From: Climacteris rufus
Lineage: Eukaryota > Chordata > Aves > Passeriformes > Climacteridae
Direction of reading: 5' to 3'
Assembly: GCA_013398175.1 (NCBI GenBank)
Contig: VZRZ01008555.1
Span: 2,698,492 to 2,762,491, forward strand
DNA length: 64,000 bases
The notes below the pieces were generated by a model. It was given only the letters and a program-made list of their open reading frames with translations. It was not told the origin of the DNA and did no database searches. Positions 25,821 to 38,792 of the stretch are shown here, piece after piece. The translations under genes were made by a program, and so were the position numbers. The first letter of the stretch is position 1, and each line of letters begins with the position of its first letter.

Positions 25821-28011
25821 TCTACCAATTTCAATCTACTTCAGAATAGGCTGTGAATTTGCTTGTTTAATTGTCAAATTTGAAAATGTCTAGAAAGTCA
25901 GTTACCAATTAAAACTGAAGCAATTTCAATTTTCTAACATTATATTCATAATACCATCTTTAACTAATGTATAGCCTAATACTCTGAACCTGGTTTGCAG
26001 TGCAATATCATCCTTAGCTCAAACTCTAGTTAAATAAGAGTGAAAATGAAGACTCATTTGTAGCTCCTTTTCAAAATTAAACCATTAACACTGTTGCAAA
26101 CAGAGCTTATTGCTGCTTTGTAGCTGTGGAAACAGTAATATAGTGTAAAAGCTAGATAGCCCATATATTAAGTGCCCCAAGACAGAACCAATAAGTGGTA
26201 CAAATGCATTCTATATGGCCTTTTGTAATTAGTAATGAAATGCCTGAAATAAATCCAAAGCCTTGCAAGAAGTCAGCTTTCCTTAGAAAACCTGTTTTCA
26301 AATGGCATCATACTTCAGCATTCTTCAACTTTGTGAGTTCACAGCATCTGCTGCTTGAATATAACAGCACATATGGCAGCATCATTTTAGAAAGCAATGT
26401 AAAAAAAGACTGAAGAAACTATTATGAGGACTGCTGTCATGCTCTTGGGGCACAATTGCAATCTTGTGTTCCCAAACAGCACCGCTGGAGAAAGAATATG
26501 AAGTTTTAGTAGGGTAGAGAGGGTCAAATACTGTATAATAAACTGACTCAAATGTTCCCTTTTTGTATTTACATTTTATTAGTTCCAAATTAAATACACA
26601 ATATGATTTAGGTCCTGATTTTTTTGCTTGGGACTAAAGGATGTGCTTGAAGTGTAGCCTGAGCATAAGTGCTGTCTTGAAGCCTAAATCAGCATTCATG
26701 TAAATCCCAGCAAAGATTGACATTCTATCCCTGGCAATCCAAGTGCGTAATTAATTTGTAGATCATCATACACAACTTCTTTGAACTGGTATCAACATCT
26801 AACTATTCTTTCACTGGGCAAACGTGACTTTTATCAATTTTTTTTTTTATGTCTGATTTTTATAGCACAGAGGACTTGTGTCTCTCAGGGGTTAGCATAT
26901 TCAGATGGAATTCTACTGTTTCATTACTGACAGAGTGTTATAACATGAAAACAGTGAGGGTGAAATTATGCCACTAGGGCACTGCCCCAACATAAAAGGA
27001 GAAGCATGGCCAAGAAGTTTATGAAGATATAATTCTTTCGTGAATTCCTTGAAATATTAATTCCATTTAATGATAGTAAAGCATGCCATTATCCCCTTTT
27101 GAGGAATATGTATCTTTGGGAGAATGTGAAGGAAGCAGATAGATCTCTCTCCTGTAAATAAGAGTATCTATGGTCATCCCACTGGGATAATGATTCCTTT
27201 CTGTCACTAACCACACAGTAATTATCAGGGGTGTGGGGAAGTTTTGAAAGAGAACAAGTAGATGTTCAAGGTCCTAAATGAGTTGAATACTGGGAATCTT
27301 TACTGGGTCCAAGCAGAAAGACTCCATCCCTTCTCTTGGTCCATAGAATCTCATTTGATTTGTTCTGAGATGGATGATATCACTTGTGTTCTCCCACAGC
27401 AAATGAATGCATAAGAAACATAATTACTAGCAAGCAAACAGTACAAGGAAAATAACTAGGAGATTGATATGGTCATGTACCTTCTCTTATGTTATTAACT
27501 TCTTGGATGTGACTTCAATAGTGGCCAGTGGAATTTCTTTTCAAAAAGCATTAGTGAGCTGAGCAAGATTTTCAAAAAGAAAAATGAAATTTAGTGGCAA
27601 CTATTTCTCCTTGTTTCTACTTTTTCTCTTATAAGCAACTTAAAACTATATTTTTCACTCATTATTAGGTTATTTTTAGGTTATTCTCAGGTAATTTTAT
27701 AATAAAAAAAAAGACCCAGAGCAGCAGAACAGCACTTCATGTAATTACTGGCATGTTCTTCTTCAAACAGCACTTATTTTTCCTTGTCTTTCTGTGACAG
27801 AATTGCATTAGAAAAATTTATCTCCCTGCAGCTGTCTAAAAGAACCCCAGTTTTTACAACTACAAATGCCATGCTAGAAGTATGTTTTCTCTGAGAACTA
27901 TTTCTCATTTACTGGCCATTCTCAGACTGAAGTGTCAAACTGACGTTTTAAGTTCCATCTATAGCATGTAGGCTCATTTAGAATGCAAACGTTTTATCCC
28001 ATGGTCTGTTA
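25821..28011. other. Gene-free AT-rich stretch
   Basis: There are short ORFs only, with no domain and no repeat signature apart from an 11-T run near 26840. Confidence 0.45.
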
Positions 28012-28158
28012 AAGTCCAAGAAGCATTTGGACAACATTTTCAGGCATGTGGTGTGATTCTTGGGGTGTCCTGGGCCAGGAGTTGGACTCGATGATCACTG
28101 TGACCCCCTCCCATGAGTCCTTCCCTTTCATCCCCTCTATGATTCTATGATTCTATAG
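28012..28158 (+). mobile_element. CR1 3' terminal fragment
   Basis: The words AAGCATTTGGACAAC, CAGGCATGTGGTGTGATTCT and CAGGAGTTGGACTCGATGAT are followed by a tail CTATGATTCTATGATTCTAT, giving a plus-strand CR1 3' end of about 147 bp. It belongs to the same subgroup as the 24.2- and 32.6-kb copies, judging by the shared GCATGTGGTGTGA / CATGGTGTGACTC block. Confidence 0.93.
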
Positions 28159-31100
28159 TGTGATTTTGAAGTAACCTGGTAGTCATTGTTGGCTTGTAAA
28201 CTAAAATCATTCTAACAGTCCACTCTGGAGATTCAGATTGCAATGTAATTGATCCAAAATTTGTGCTGCTATTCAGGAGACATACCAATTTTTGGTTAAA
28301 AGAGGTGTATACCTAGTGATTTCTTTCTTAAGGTGTTCTACGTACATGAGACACTCTACACCTCAAGGGTTTAAAGTTATCAGGATAATATTATGATACC
28401 AGAAGGGATCTGTTTGCTTACCATCATCCCTGAAGCTTTTGATCACATATGAGTAGAGAAGGATGCATTCAGTGTCTGTGGCCTGCTTTTCTATATCAAT
28501 TGGTACTCACCTGAGGACTTCTCAAGAGCACAGAGCCTAGGACTGTTTTCGACAGAAAAATAGTACTGGAAAATTTAAAATGTTTCACTAATTCTTCAGA
28601 AGAGAAATTTAGAGTCATTATTAACAGAGCAATTTTTTTTTTTTTCAGTAGTGGTCAGAGGAAATCATATAATGTCTTAAAAGAATTCAGTATGCTTTTG
28701 AGAAATATCAAGAGCTGAGAATATTTTAGACTGCTTTTCTCTTTTTCTTTTTTACTATTTCACACCTCCTTCCTTTGATATATAGAGTTTGTTTTTTATG
28801 AATACAAAAACAGGAATTTCATGCTGTGACCCAGATTTCTATCCCTTCACATACGTTCCCCTGTGCATCAAGTTTTAAAGCTAAAAAGACCAAGACTTTT
28901 GCATGAAATTTGCAACTTTGATTTTTTTCTTTTCAACTTTCAGATGTTTTTGAAAATGAGTCATTTTGTAGCAAAGGAAAAAGTTACATTTTACAAGTAA
29001 GACCTCTATGGAAAAATGTTAAGAAAAATTCTGTGTTGTAAACAAGGAAAACAAGCTACCTACATACCTAATGTGAGAGAGATCTTTAGTGTCAAGCTCC
29101 TTAATTTCTCTAGGCTTTATTATTATTAAGTTAAAAGCCCATTGCACTCCACTTGAAGTTCCAGAATAGACAGAGACTTTGAGATTGGATTCAACAAAGT
29201 AAAAAAGATTTAAAGCAACTTCAAGCTGCGATAGCAGATGAGGCAATAATTCAGCACAAAATAACAATATTGATAGAGAAAGTGGTTGTACAGAACATCT
29301 TTTTTAACTGTCCTACACCTATGATTTTCCACTAGCAATTTTCTTTCTTCTAGTCTCCTGTTCCAATTTCTTTCCTTCTACTTCATGAATGACTGTACTT
29401 GTCATTTATCTTCTGAAACATGTCTTCCAGAAGATGTTAACCCATCTTGTTGGTAATCAGTTGTTCACGACAGTTAAACAACTTTTCCTCTAAAGGATGA
29501 GCTCTGATTCTCAACAGATTTTTCAGAAATAGGTGCACAAAATAACAATCTTAACCCCATGCATGAAGCTCCATGTGGTCTTTTCTTTAAAAGCACCAAA
29601 TGCCTAAACATAGAATGAAATTTAGTTGAGGGATCTCACAGTAACAGTCTTATATCTGTCTCTATGATTGGCTCAGAATGGGAAGAGTGAGGATTGAATT
29701 AAAAATCTCAGACATTCCTTTCAAGTACTAAAGCCTGTATCTTCAACCAAGAAACACAGCTAATGAGATTTTGTTTTGATCAAACCATGACAATACATTC
29801 TCTCCTTATTTTTAAGAATGGGGATTCTTCCATGTTTTTTAAAAAAAATTCCTTCTCTCAACACTTTCCTTTGCCTTTCTTTTAGAAAACAAACACCTTG
29901 GTAGCTTTTTTTACAAAGTACATTTTAAGAGAATAAAATGTTAGGCTCTAATAACATGTCAGTTCTTCTAATTTCACTTGGACTATTTAATACTCTTTGA
30001 ATTTGCAGAAAAGAAAACAAGGTTTGAATCTGATTCAAATGAGTCACATTGCCTCGAAGACAACTACTAAAGATGCTCTGCAGTTTATGAAGTACACTAG
30101 AATTGGTATAGAAACTGGTACCAATGTCTAACTTTACCAATTACCAGATTTTAGGGCTTATACAAATCAGATTCTCACAGTCATGGCTTTAAGCTTAATC
30201 CCTGTTTACCACAAATGTCCAGTGTCAATAGTATTGTTTTATGTATTACACCCACATACTAAGCTGATGAGTACATTGTGAGAATTTATACAAATAAATT
30301 TGCTTCTAAACTAATCAGACTATTTTTTTCCTTGAACAAAAGATTAAGTATAAAAAAATGATTTCTCAGAACTTGAAACCATACATTGCTGGAGTCCTGA
30401 ATTCTGCAGGGCCATTAGTGTGAAAATGCCATAGCAGAATTTTGCTAGGAAAGAAATCTACATCCTGCTTGTTTGGGTAATAGTTCTTCCATTAGAGGCA
30501 ATATTAGAATTTCAGCTTTTGATCTCTCCTTGAGGACCCCTTAAAATCCAAGCTGTGAAACAGCAGCTGATGCTTTACATACTATCACAACAGCCAGCAA
30601 TATATGAAACCTGGAAACGGCATGCAAGGGAAATTAATGATGGGCTGTTAAGGGATATACAGTAACTCACGTTTGCATTACACAACATACAGCAAATTAA
30701 ATCTGCCTTTCCTTTGTTGTGCTGCTGGTAGAGCAAATAAACATCGAGCAGCAATGCAGAATGGCAGTATCTGAGATCACTTTTAATTTCTAGAAAGCCC
30801 AGGAAAAAAAAGGATATTTTTTATCAATAGTACAGAAAAAGGTCAGAAAGTTACACTGATCAGTAGACAGAAAATGAGCTCTGTGTCACCATCAGTAGCC
30901 TGGATAATAACATATGGTACAGCAAATCCATAGCAGCAAAAGCCAGAGACAGATCCTGAAACACTTATTTGTCAAATTAACAATTGCTAAAAACACAATG
31001 GTAACATTAGTGCATTTGTTTCTTTTGTGTGTGTGTGATATTTTTATATTTTTGCATATGATTACAAATAAGAAGCAATAAATTACTTTTTTTTTAATTT

Positions 31101-32221
31101 CACAGGGACTATCTTGCATGTATTTTGTCTCAATGCAAATAAATTCGTGTTGCTAAAGAACCAGGACATTGTAAATACGATGCAAAAAGGTTAAATTTCA
31201 GGGCTTGGTATTTATTATATTTAATATACCATGGGTTACACAGTGTTTGTGAGAATTATGGTATTTCAGGTTGTGTTTGATAGTAAACATCTAGTGACTT
31301 CTGCTTAATATTTTGTTTTTAGGTACTTTCAGGCTAAATAAAAATAAAGGAAATTTTCTATGGATTATTTTAAAAATGTGAGAGCATTTAAATTATTTTG
31401 TCTTAGAGTACTGTCAATTTCTATTTCAGGATCATACCTTTAAATCAAGTATCAGACTTAATCATAAGTTTAATTAACAAAAATGATTTTTTTAAAAATC
31501 AGATGTTTCTTCACCTAAATCCCAAAACACTCGAGTTTGTAGCCCTTCTTTAAAGTAAATTAGTGTTTCCTGTTGAGGTCTTTGGATGTCTTCCACACTG
31601 ACTTCCTTTAGCTTGTATTCACCTCAGTTGATGCATCGGTAGACACAGGTGAACGTTGTCTCACAGCAATCTCAGCATCATTGAGATAGTGATATGAATC
31701 AAGGAGCCTCAAACAGAAGGGGTGGTTATCAGTGTTCTTCTTAATACTGTTATTACTATTTTTAAAAGTGTTCAGTAAAAAGCTGTGACAAGCTAAAACT
31801 CTTTATAAAGGTCGTGCTGCAGCAGCCATGAGACAGAAAATGCTATATTTTTTTTTCTGAACAATGGCACAGCATGACCATGAATGAAAAGTGCTTAAGT
31901 CTGCCAAATGAGGTTTAGAAAATGTTACTATGCCACACCAGGGCTTCTGTAAATCATTTTGAAGTCTAAATTAAGAGGAAGAGGATGTGAGAGACTGAAA
32001 TGTTAATGACTGATGGCTCAAACAATCATCCATTTGCAAAAGCAGTGGGTGCTTTGCTGATGATGTGCACAGAAACAGCCCAGGTGCAGAGGGCCTGAGC
32101 ACCAGAGAATGACCACTACAACTCAACATTTGTTTAGCAAGAAGCTGGGGTTCAAGCCAGATTAGGGAAGAGGCCAATAAGCAGACCCTTTGTGGTGGTA
32201 CAGTGCTTTTTATCACGCCAA
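28159..32221. other. Long gene-free AT-rich stretch
   Basis: No repeat is recognised. The interval 30600-30790 has the look of a conserved non-coding element. Short ORFs on the minus strand (82 aa at 29019-29267, 75 aa at 30892-31119, 81 aa at 31971-32216) have no domain. Confidence 0.45.
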
Positions 32222-32635
32222 TGTCTACCCTTGCACAACTGGTTCAGGTGTGAAAACTCCCCTCCAGGGGAGGTATTGAGACATTCAAATATAGGCCCGA
32301 AGGTGTTCATCCCTTCTAATGGGGCATAAATGGCTCAGCTCCACTGAAGTAAGAGGCAGCTGTCATGTTTCAAAGGGGCCATAAACTATCAAAGACCCTC
32401 ACAGCACCCTCAGACTCACTTCTGAAGCCTTCCACTAGAGAACTGCACCTGACCCACAGTGTCACATAGTGTAAAGCTGCCCCCACCAGAGGAGGTATAT
32501 ATATTAAACAACTGAATTTTGTGTTTCATGGACTTGCCCCCAGCCCCAATGATCAAGATTGCGTCCATCACTTCAACCAACAGACACTGAAATTACAACC
32601 ATCAAGTCTTGTTTCTACATCAGTGGATGGTAATA
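32222..32635 (+). mobile_element. Solo LTR, left half (split by a CR1 insertion)
   Basis: This is the left part of an avian ERV LTR. The probable start is TGTCTACCC at 32222. U3 carries GGGGCATAAATGGCTCAGC, CAAAGGGGCCATAAACTATC and CAGTGTCACATAGTGTAAAG. A TATA-like TATATATTAAAC lies near 32506-32517, followed by ACTGAATTTTGTGTTTCATG. The sequence then breaks at about 32635 where a CR1 begins, and resumes at 32879. I recognise the arrangement from avian LTRs, but the family is unverified. Confidence 0.75.
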
Positions 32636-32878
32636 TCATCACAGAATATGCTGAATTGGAAGGGACACACAAGGACCATCATGTCCAGCTCCTGGTCCTG
32701 CACAGCACCATCCCTAAGAGTCACACCATGGGTCCAAGAGCATTACCCAAATGCTTCTTGAGCTCTGTCAGGCTCGGTGCTGTGACCACTTCCTTGAGGA
32801 GCCTGTTCCAGCATCCAGCCACTCCCTGGGTGAAGAACCTTCCTCTAGTATCCAACTTAAACATCCCCTGACACAAAT
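32636..32878 (-). mobile_element. CR1 LINE fragment inserted into the LTR
   Basis: The minus-strand CR1 has a weak tail (ATCATCACAGAATATGCTGA) at the low coordinate. The ORF2 C-terminal block is read on the minus strand (RGRFFTQGVAGCWNRLLKEV, from the ORF at 32721-32939). It ends abruptly at about 32878, where sequence typical of the LTR returns. It is 243 bp, 5'-truncated and inactive. Its position inside the LTR shows that it arrived later. Confidence 0.9.
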
Positions 32879-33240
32879 ATCTTTCTACTCTTATCCTTGT
32901 TTTCCCTTTCTTTCTCTCTTTCTTCTTCCAACTTCTCAAAATATATTGTAATCCAGACTAAAGAATTCAGTCAATGCCTTACTAACTGCCTTTGTGCCTG
33001 GATAAGTTAAAGTTGGCCAAGTTTAAGTTTGCTAAGTTAAAGTTTGTGAAGCGCCTTACTTAGCCTGGATTTTTTTTTTTTTTTAATTTGACAAGTATCT
33101 TATTCTACCTTAACATTCTAAAGCTTGCAAGTGAAAGTTTGTTATAGAACCTCCTGAGAATTTTGTTTTTTCTCCCATGCACCAGCCGGAATGAATCCAG
33201 CAACCTTCCCCTAAACGTGCCAAGCGGACCAGAGGGGACA
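32879..33240 (+). mobile_element. Solo LTR, right half
   Basis: The LTR resumes with CTTTCTACTCTTATCCTTGT and carries an AAGTT-rich stretch (AAGTTAAAGTTGGCCAAGTT and AAGTTAAAGTTTGTGAAGCG) at about 33005-33055. It continues through CTCCTGAGAATTTTGTTTTT and CGGAATGAATCCAGCAACC to GGACCAGAGGGGACA, ending in CA at 33240. Together with the left half it gives about 775 bp once the CR1 is removed. No internal retroviral genes flank it, and no target-site duplication is obvious. Confidence 0.75.
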
Positions 33241-36200
33241 TAGTCTTATATCCATGTACACAAGCAAAAATTTTCTCCTGTCTGTCTGAACTCCTATGTC
33301 ATCACTTCACCTTGCTGAATAACACTGTTGAAGGTAACACCTCACCATCCAGCCACGTAAGCAGGACATTTAGGTTTTTAGCACCATGTAAAAAGAGCTA
33401 CATAGCAGTCAGTCCATAGCTGGCACTCTATGGTGCAGAGCATTAGGAGAGGAGTCTGGCTTGGCATGTGATGTCCTCTGCACTCATCCCCTAATTCCTC
33501 TATTTTGTTGGACATTAAGAGCATCCATATACCTCCTCCTGGTGGAGTTCCTGACAGAGCTACCCAAGACAGTTGTACCTAAGCCAACTCTCAGAACAGA
33601 AACAGTAAGGTCAGTTGGTGGGGTGCCCTACTTAAAGTTGATGACCCTGTTTAAGAGGCAGCACTCATTACCTTGGATTTTCACATTAATAAAATTACAC
33701 TTCTTTCAGGTTCAAGAATGCATAGCTTCACTTGACTATCTCCTGTCCCATTTGTCCACAGACACATGCTTAGTTACTTAGAGCAAGCAACACTGTCAAT
33801 ATTTTATTCTCTCTGCAGCAGAAATTAATGCACCCAAGGAAATTTTACTGACTGAAATACTGTGTCTCAAAAGATGGGCATTAACTGAAAGAGAGGGAAG
33901 GAGAAAGGCAAGAGCTGAGAATATGAGATTAGACTTCTATGCCAAAATTGGTATATAAATACCTGCATCTTTCTGTTGATCTGTTCCTTCATGTATGATC
34001 TCCCCTGACCTTGTTTATAACCTCAGTCACAGTTGTGCTGGAAAAACCACCCTGAGAAATTTTGGGTATTATTTATTTTATGTTGCATTTATACCTATCA
34101 TAGGGTATTTTCATAACCTAAATTTTACACAAAGATTGAATATATATTTTAACTCTGTCTAAAGCTGTATGTTTAACATGCAAACATCAATTCAATAAAT
34201 CTGTCAGAATCCACACTTGACAGTAGTGCTGCATCAAAAAAATAAAGCTATCCTACTCTAAATGATATTCAAACAGACTAAATGATCCTTTTCCTGTTTC
34301 AGAGCAGGAATTCAAACCTTATTTGTTCAGGATGTCAAATTGCTGGCAAAGAGTACTTGGCTTGGCACAGTCTAAATCCTGTACTTAAATTGAATGTGAT
34401 ACCTTTTGACTGAAAACATTCTGCCAATTTTTAAGGCATACACAACTGGGATTAAGAGACAGTAATGGTGTATTACTTACAGGTGTCAATAGTCACAAAA
34501 GAAAAGCAAAACTAGACATATTATTTTAAAGCACTACAGATTGGTCCGAGACATTAGGCCATTGCAACTGATTTGTACTTGAAGATCCCAGAATATGACA
34601 ACTGTGCACTATGTAGACATTTATCATGTAGTAGAAATGGCTCCAAGCCATACCTTTATCTCCTTCTTCATGCAGTTTAGTCTTGTTCAATACAATCTTC
34701 TCCAGGACCAGCACTAAACTCCCTAGTCTTGCTAACTCCCCATATAGACATTAACATAAGTAAAAGTTATCCAAACACCCTGTGCATGAGCACATATACA
34801 CACACATTGCTGCATCAAGAACATTTACAGTCATATCCTGAATTGCTCAAAAAGTGTCACCTAAGATTTTTCTTAAGCAAAACATAGAAAAAATGCTTAA
34901 CTGTAGACTTCTACACTGCCAAGAGTCTGCATAAAAACTAATCCTCTTAAAATTCATCAAGTTTCCAACATAGCCAGTGGAAATAAGAAGGCATTTTTAT
35001 GGTGTAGTTTATCCAATCTGTTCTAGATATCTGTTTGAGGATGAGATGAATTGCACTCCTGAAGTATCTATTAATTCTCATTGCTTACCAGAGAGCTAGC
35101 ACAATGTGTAGATGGTGGACAAGGTGAATCCCACTTTGAATTTCTTGGGGTTTAGATATCTATAACTGATACAATGAATCCCACTTTTAATATCTTGGTC
35201 CTACATGTAAAGCTGTATAATCTGCATACAATGGAAGTAAGAAAGGGCAACTCAGAGGAAGCAACTCACCTACATCCTTGCTTGATTCCACATGTTGTTC
35301 CTACCTGTACCTCTAACAATCCCTCCTATTCCACAAACACTTATCCTAACATTGGATTCCTATCTTTAGTTATACCAAAAGGTATAAAGCTCATATACTT
35401 CCATCCCTGGCTCCCTCCCCGCTTCAAGTGCCTCCTCCATCCTCTTTCACAAGGCCTTTTGTTCCGTACCCCATCTTGTTGAACTTTGCTTCAACAATCC
35501 TTGATAATAGGCAGTTTTAGAAAAAATTTCTTTTTTCTTTGTGAACATTAAATAAACTATCTCAGCTACAATAACTTCTGCTGCTTCTCTTAATGTAGCA
35601 TGAAGTAAATTTAAGTAAAGAGAGCCACAACCAGGTCTATGCATCACTTCAGTTGCTGAATAGGCCTTGTGCTGGCTCTGAGAAGTGAAGTTCAGCCTTT
35701 GGGAGGAATTTCTCTCAAGTCAGAAGAGAACAGAAGGGAACTCTGTTCTCTCTCTCCATAGAACTATATTCCCCTTATAAACAAACTTTGAATGTGAGAC
35801 GCTCTGTAATGCCAAGGCTTCCAATTTTATCACAAGCCCAAACACAGTGGATTTCCCCCACACACCCCCATTAAATCCCAGCTCCTGGAGTCATGTGAAT
35901 ACCCAAGGAATTTCAGTTGTCTTATAAAAAGGTTGCATTTCTGGCCACACAGAGGCAGAGGAAACCCTGCAAATGTGACCCCATTGCACCCTAAACACTC
36001 AAAACCAGAAGGCAAATAAAAAGAAGCCAAGTACATTCAGTTGTATGATTTTCAAGCCAATCTCATGATTATTTCAAGCCTGATTCAAGATTTTTGGATG
36101 GTTTGGGTTGGCAGCGCCGAAGACTTCATTACAGTTTCAAAGACTATAAAAAGAAAAAAGTTTCCAAGCTGTATAATTATCAAAATGATGGAGAGTCTGA

Positions 36201-38451
36201 AATACAGCAGGAATGACAGGCACACTTGGGCCAGCATTTTCAAATGGGGCCTGATAGAGCATGCTTCAGCTTTTTCATTGCCACATCCAGACACAGTGGA
36301 CCTGATTAGCCTAAATATAGCTCTCACTGGAAATCAATTGGCTTAGGCAGGAGTTCAGCAACACAGGTCTTATTCTTGACAACTGCCAGGGGTGAATTTC
36401 ACCCTGAGAAAATCAAACAAGAGGAGGGAAGGATTGCTGACCTTATTTAAACTGTGTCTTGAGAAAGCAATTTGTACAATACAGGACAGAGTTTTATTCA
36501 AAAACATGTGGAAGTGATTTATGGATTCTATTGAAGCTTTCTGGTATTAAAGCATTGAAATAAGTGTTACTCCCATATTTTTATTGTAATATGGGATATA
36601 TTATGATATTTCATCTCTAAACAGTCTAGGCTTTAAACTAGCTTCCTAAGTTCCATTGTTCTTTTATCCTCCTTTTCTGTTTTTCTGCATTTCCTTGATT
36701 TTTCTTCTTGGTCGTCTAAGCTTTGGCTATAAGGCAGGCTTCAGAGAGTATGGAAGTGCATGCTATGTATATTCTTTTTTGGCAAAAACTTTCTGTCCTT
36801 CCTCATGTTGAGCAGTTTATTGCTCCCCAAGTATTCCCATTGACATTAACAGGCATCTCCTAATGCCAGTGTGGCTATATTATGGGAAAAGAAAAGGAGG
36901 GTGAAACAGCCAAAGAGAGCCAGGAGGTAATTTAAAGGATGTAATGAGACAAACAAAAGCTTGTAATCTTTCCATGTTTTTTTCCATGGTGACTTATTTC
37001 TTCTTTCATTTAAGTTGCTGGGAAAATTCCTATCGATTTCAATAGCAATAGACAATGTTTCTTTCAGCCTATAACCATAATTATGACGTTACATTGCCAC
37101 ATTGAATTTTCCTATCTATAATAGAATTCTTTTGCCTTTAAATCTAACTCTTAGTTCAGCAGGAAAAATTCTACACTAATTACCAAACTCGGCACTTTGT
37201 TCATGCAGTCCCTCAGCTTTAGTCACACAAGCAGGTCCACTGATTTACTTTAAAGAAACTCACTGACACATGAGCCCCGGTCATCACCAAATTGGAAACT
37301 CTTTGTTTATTCAAAATAAATATATGTGCAGAAGCTATTCCCTCAGCCCAATCAGCTCTGCTACCATGCAAGCACAACCCAGAGCACAACCCAAAAACAA
37401 AATCGTTCTTGGTGGCAACATCAAGTGAGCACTTTGCATATCACCAGTGAGGAAAAAAAATGGAAAGATGCAGGAGTCCAATACTTTCCAGGGCCAGAGA
37501 TTTAACATCAGTTACTTAATACCATGTACAGACGAAAGTCTCTTCACTTATTTATTTATTTTGGGGGAAGGAGGAGGGGGTGAGGGGTGCCTTCAGAAAA
37601 CCTGCAGGCAGGAGGCCCCACATGGTGGGGGTAGAGGGGGTGATTTCACTTACAGGCGTCCTGGTAGCTATTCTACCTTCTTGAAACATTTTCCTGACAA
37701 TCTTCAAAAGCAAAGTTCCAATTTGCATTTTTAATACTGAAATGTAATACGCTGTTACCGGGAGACACCCCTGAGTGTTATTACTTATCACTGGGCCATT
37801 ATAAACAATCATGAAAGATTACAGTTGATCTGCCCAGCCAGATGCATTCTTGAAAACCCAGAAAGAGGGTTAAATGAGAACCAACATATGTAAAAGATTC
37901 ACAATGCTATATTTCAAATAAGAAACATGACGGGAGTGGAAAAAAAAAAGCCAAAGAGCATAGTGGTTAAAGAAAAACTGAAAGAAAAACACATAATTGC
38001 TTTTAGTCTGTCATTTCCCCCCACAGAGTAGTAAATAAGCACTTTGATACATAAAAGCCGTTATCAAACAGTAACAAATTAGTTCTTCACCATCTGTGAT
38101 CCACGCAAGGGGGGTGACAGTTATAGGCAAGATTTTAAAATATGAAATCAACTATTTATGAACTGGTTTCAGAGTCTTGCTGTCTACTTTGCCTCTTAAA
38201 ACGTGGCCACAAGAAAGAGATGTGTTTTCGAAGCTAACAAAAAACAGCCGTTGTGGTTCCACTCTTTAAATGATGCTAATTGCTGGCTGACATTTGTAAA
38301 CAAGATGTTTCCCTTCCTACCACTGCCTACTATAGCTCAGCATCACTTTCAAGAACAATATCTCACTTGAAAAAAAAAAAAAAATCATTACTCTGACCTT
38401 ACCAAATCTTATTACTTTGAGCTTCTTTATGTTACACGATTGGCCCATTAT
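33241..38451. other. Long gene-free stretch, partly conserved-looking
   Basis: I see no transposon signature here. ORFs up to 106 aa are unconvincing. A G-rich patch (37563-37640) contains several G-runs. The interval of roughly 37700-38340 has few simple repeats, several retained CpGs and many transcription-factor-like words, and is flagged as a candidate regulatory element. Confidence 0.45.
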
Positions 38452-38792
38452 TTCATGCTAGACCCACTGCTTCAGAAATATTGCAACTTAGATCTAATTT
38501 CTTTCTTGCTTTTTTGCTTTCCTGCTTTCCTTCTTGCCCTCCTTCTCACTTTCTCACGCAGGCACAGTTTCTCACTTTCTTGCTTTCTGCCTGGTCTCTT
38601 TTCTCTCTCTCTTTCTCTCTNTTCATGCTAGACCCACTGCTTCAGAAATATTGCAACTTAGATCTAATTTCTTTCTTGCTTTTTTGCTTTCCTGCTTTCC
38701 TTCTTGCCCTCCTTCTCACTTTCTCTTACGCAGGCACAGTTTCTCACTTTCTTGCTTTCTGCCTGGTCTCTTTTCTCTCTCTCTTTCTCTCT
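38452..38792 (+). repeat. Near-identical direct duplication around a single N
   Basis: Copy one is 38452-38620 (169 bp), the N is at 38621, and copy two is 38622-38792 (171 bp). The copies start with the same TTCATGCTAGACCCACTGCT. The only difference I see is two extra bases in copy two (CTCTTACGC against CTCACGC). A pyrimidine-rich CTTTCTTGCTTT tract fills most of each copy. The likeliest reading is two overlapping contig ends left unmerged by the assembler. The ORFs crossing it contain an unknown residue and are not genes. Confidence 0.93.

Noticed and set aside
37563..37640. Possible G-quadruplex
   Set aside because: The G-runs are too widely spaced: only three long runs lie close together, and the next is about 40 bases away.
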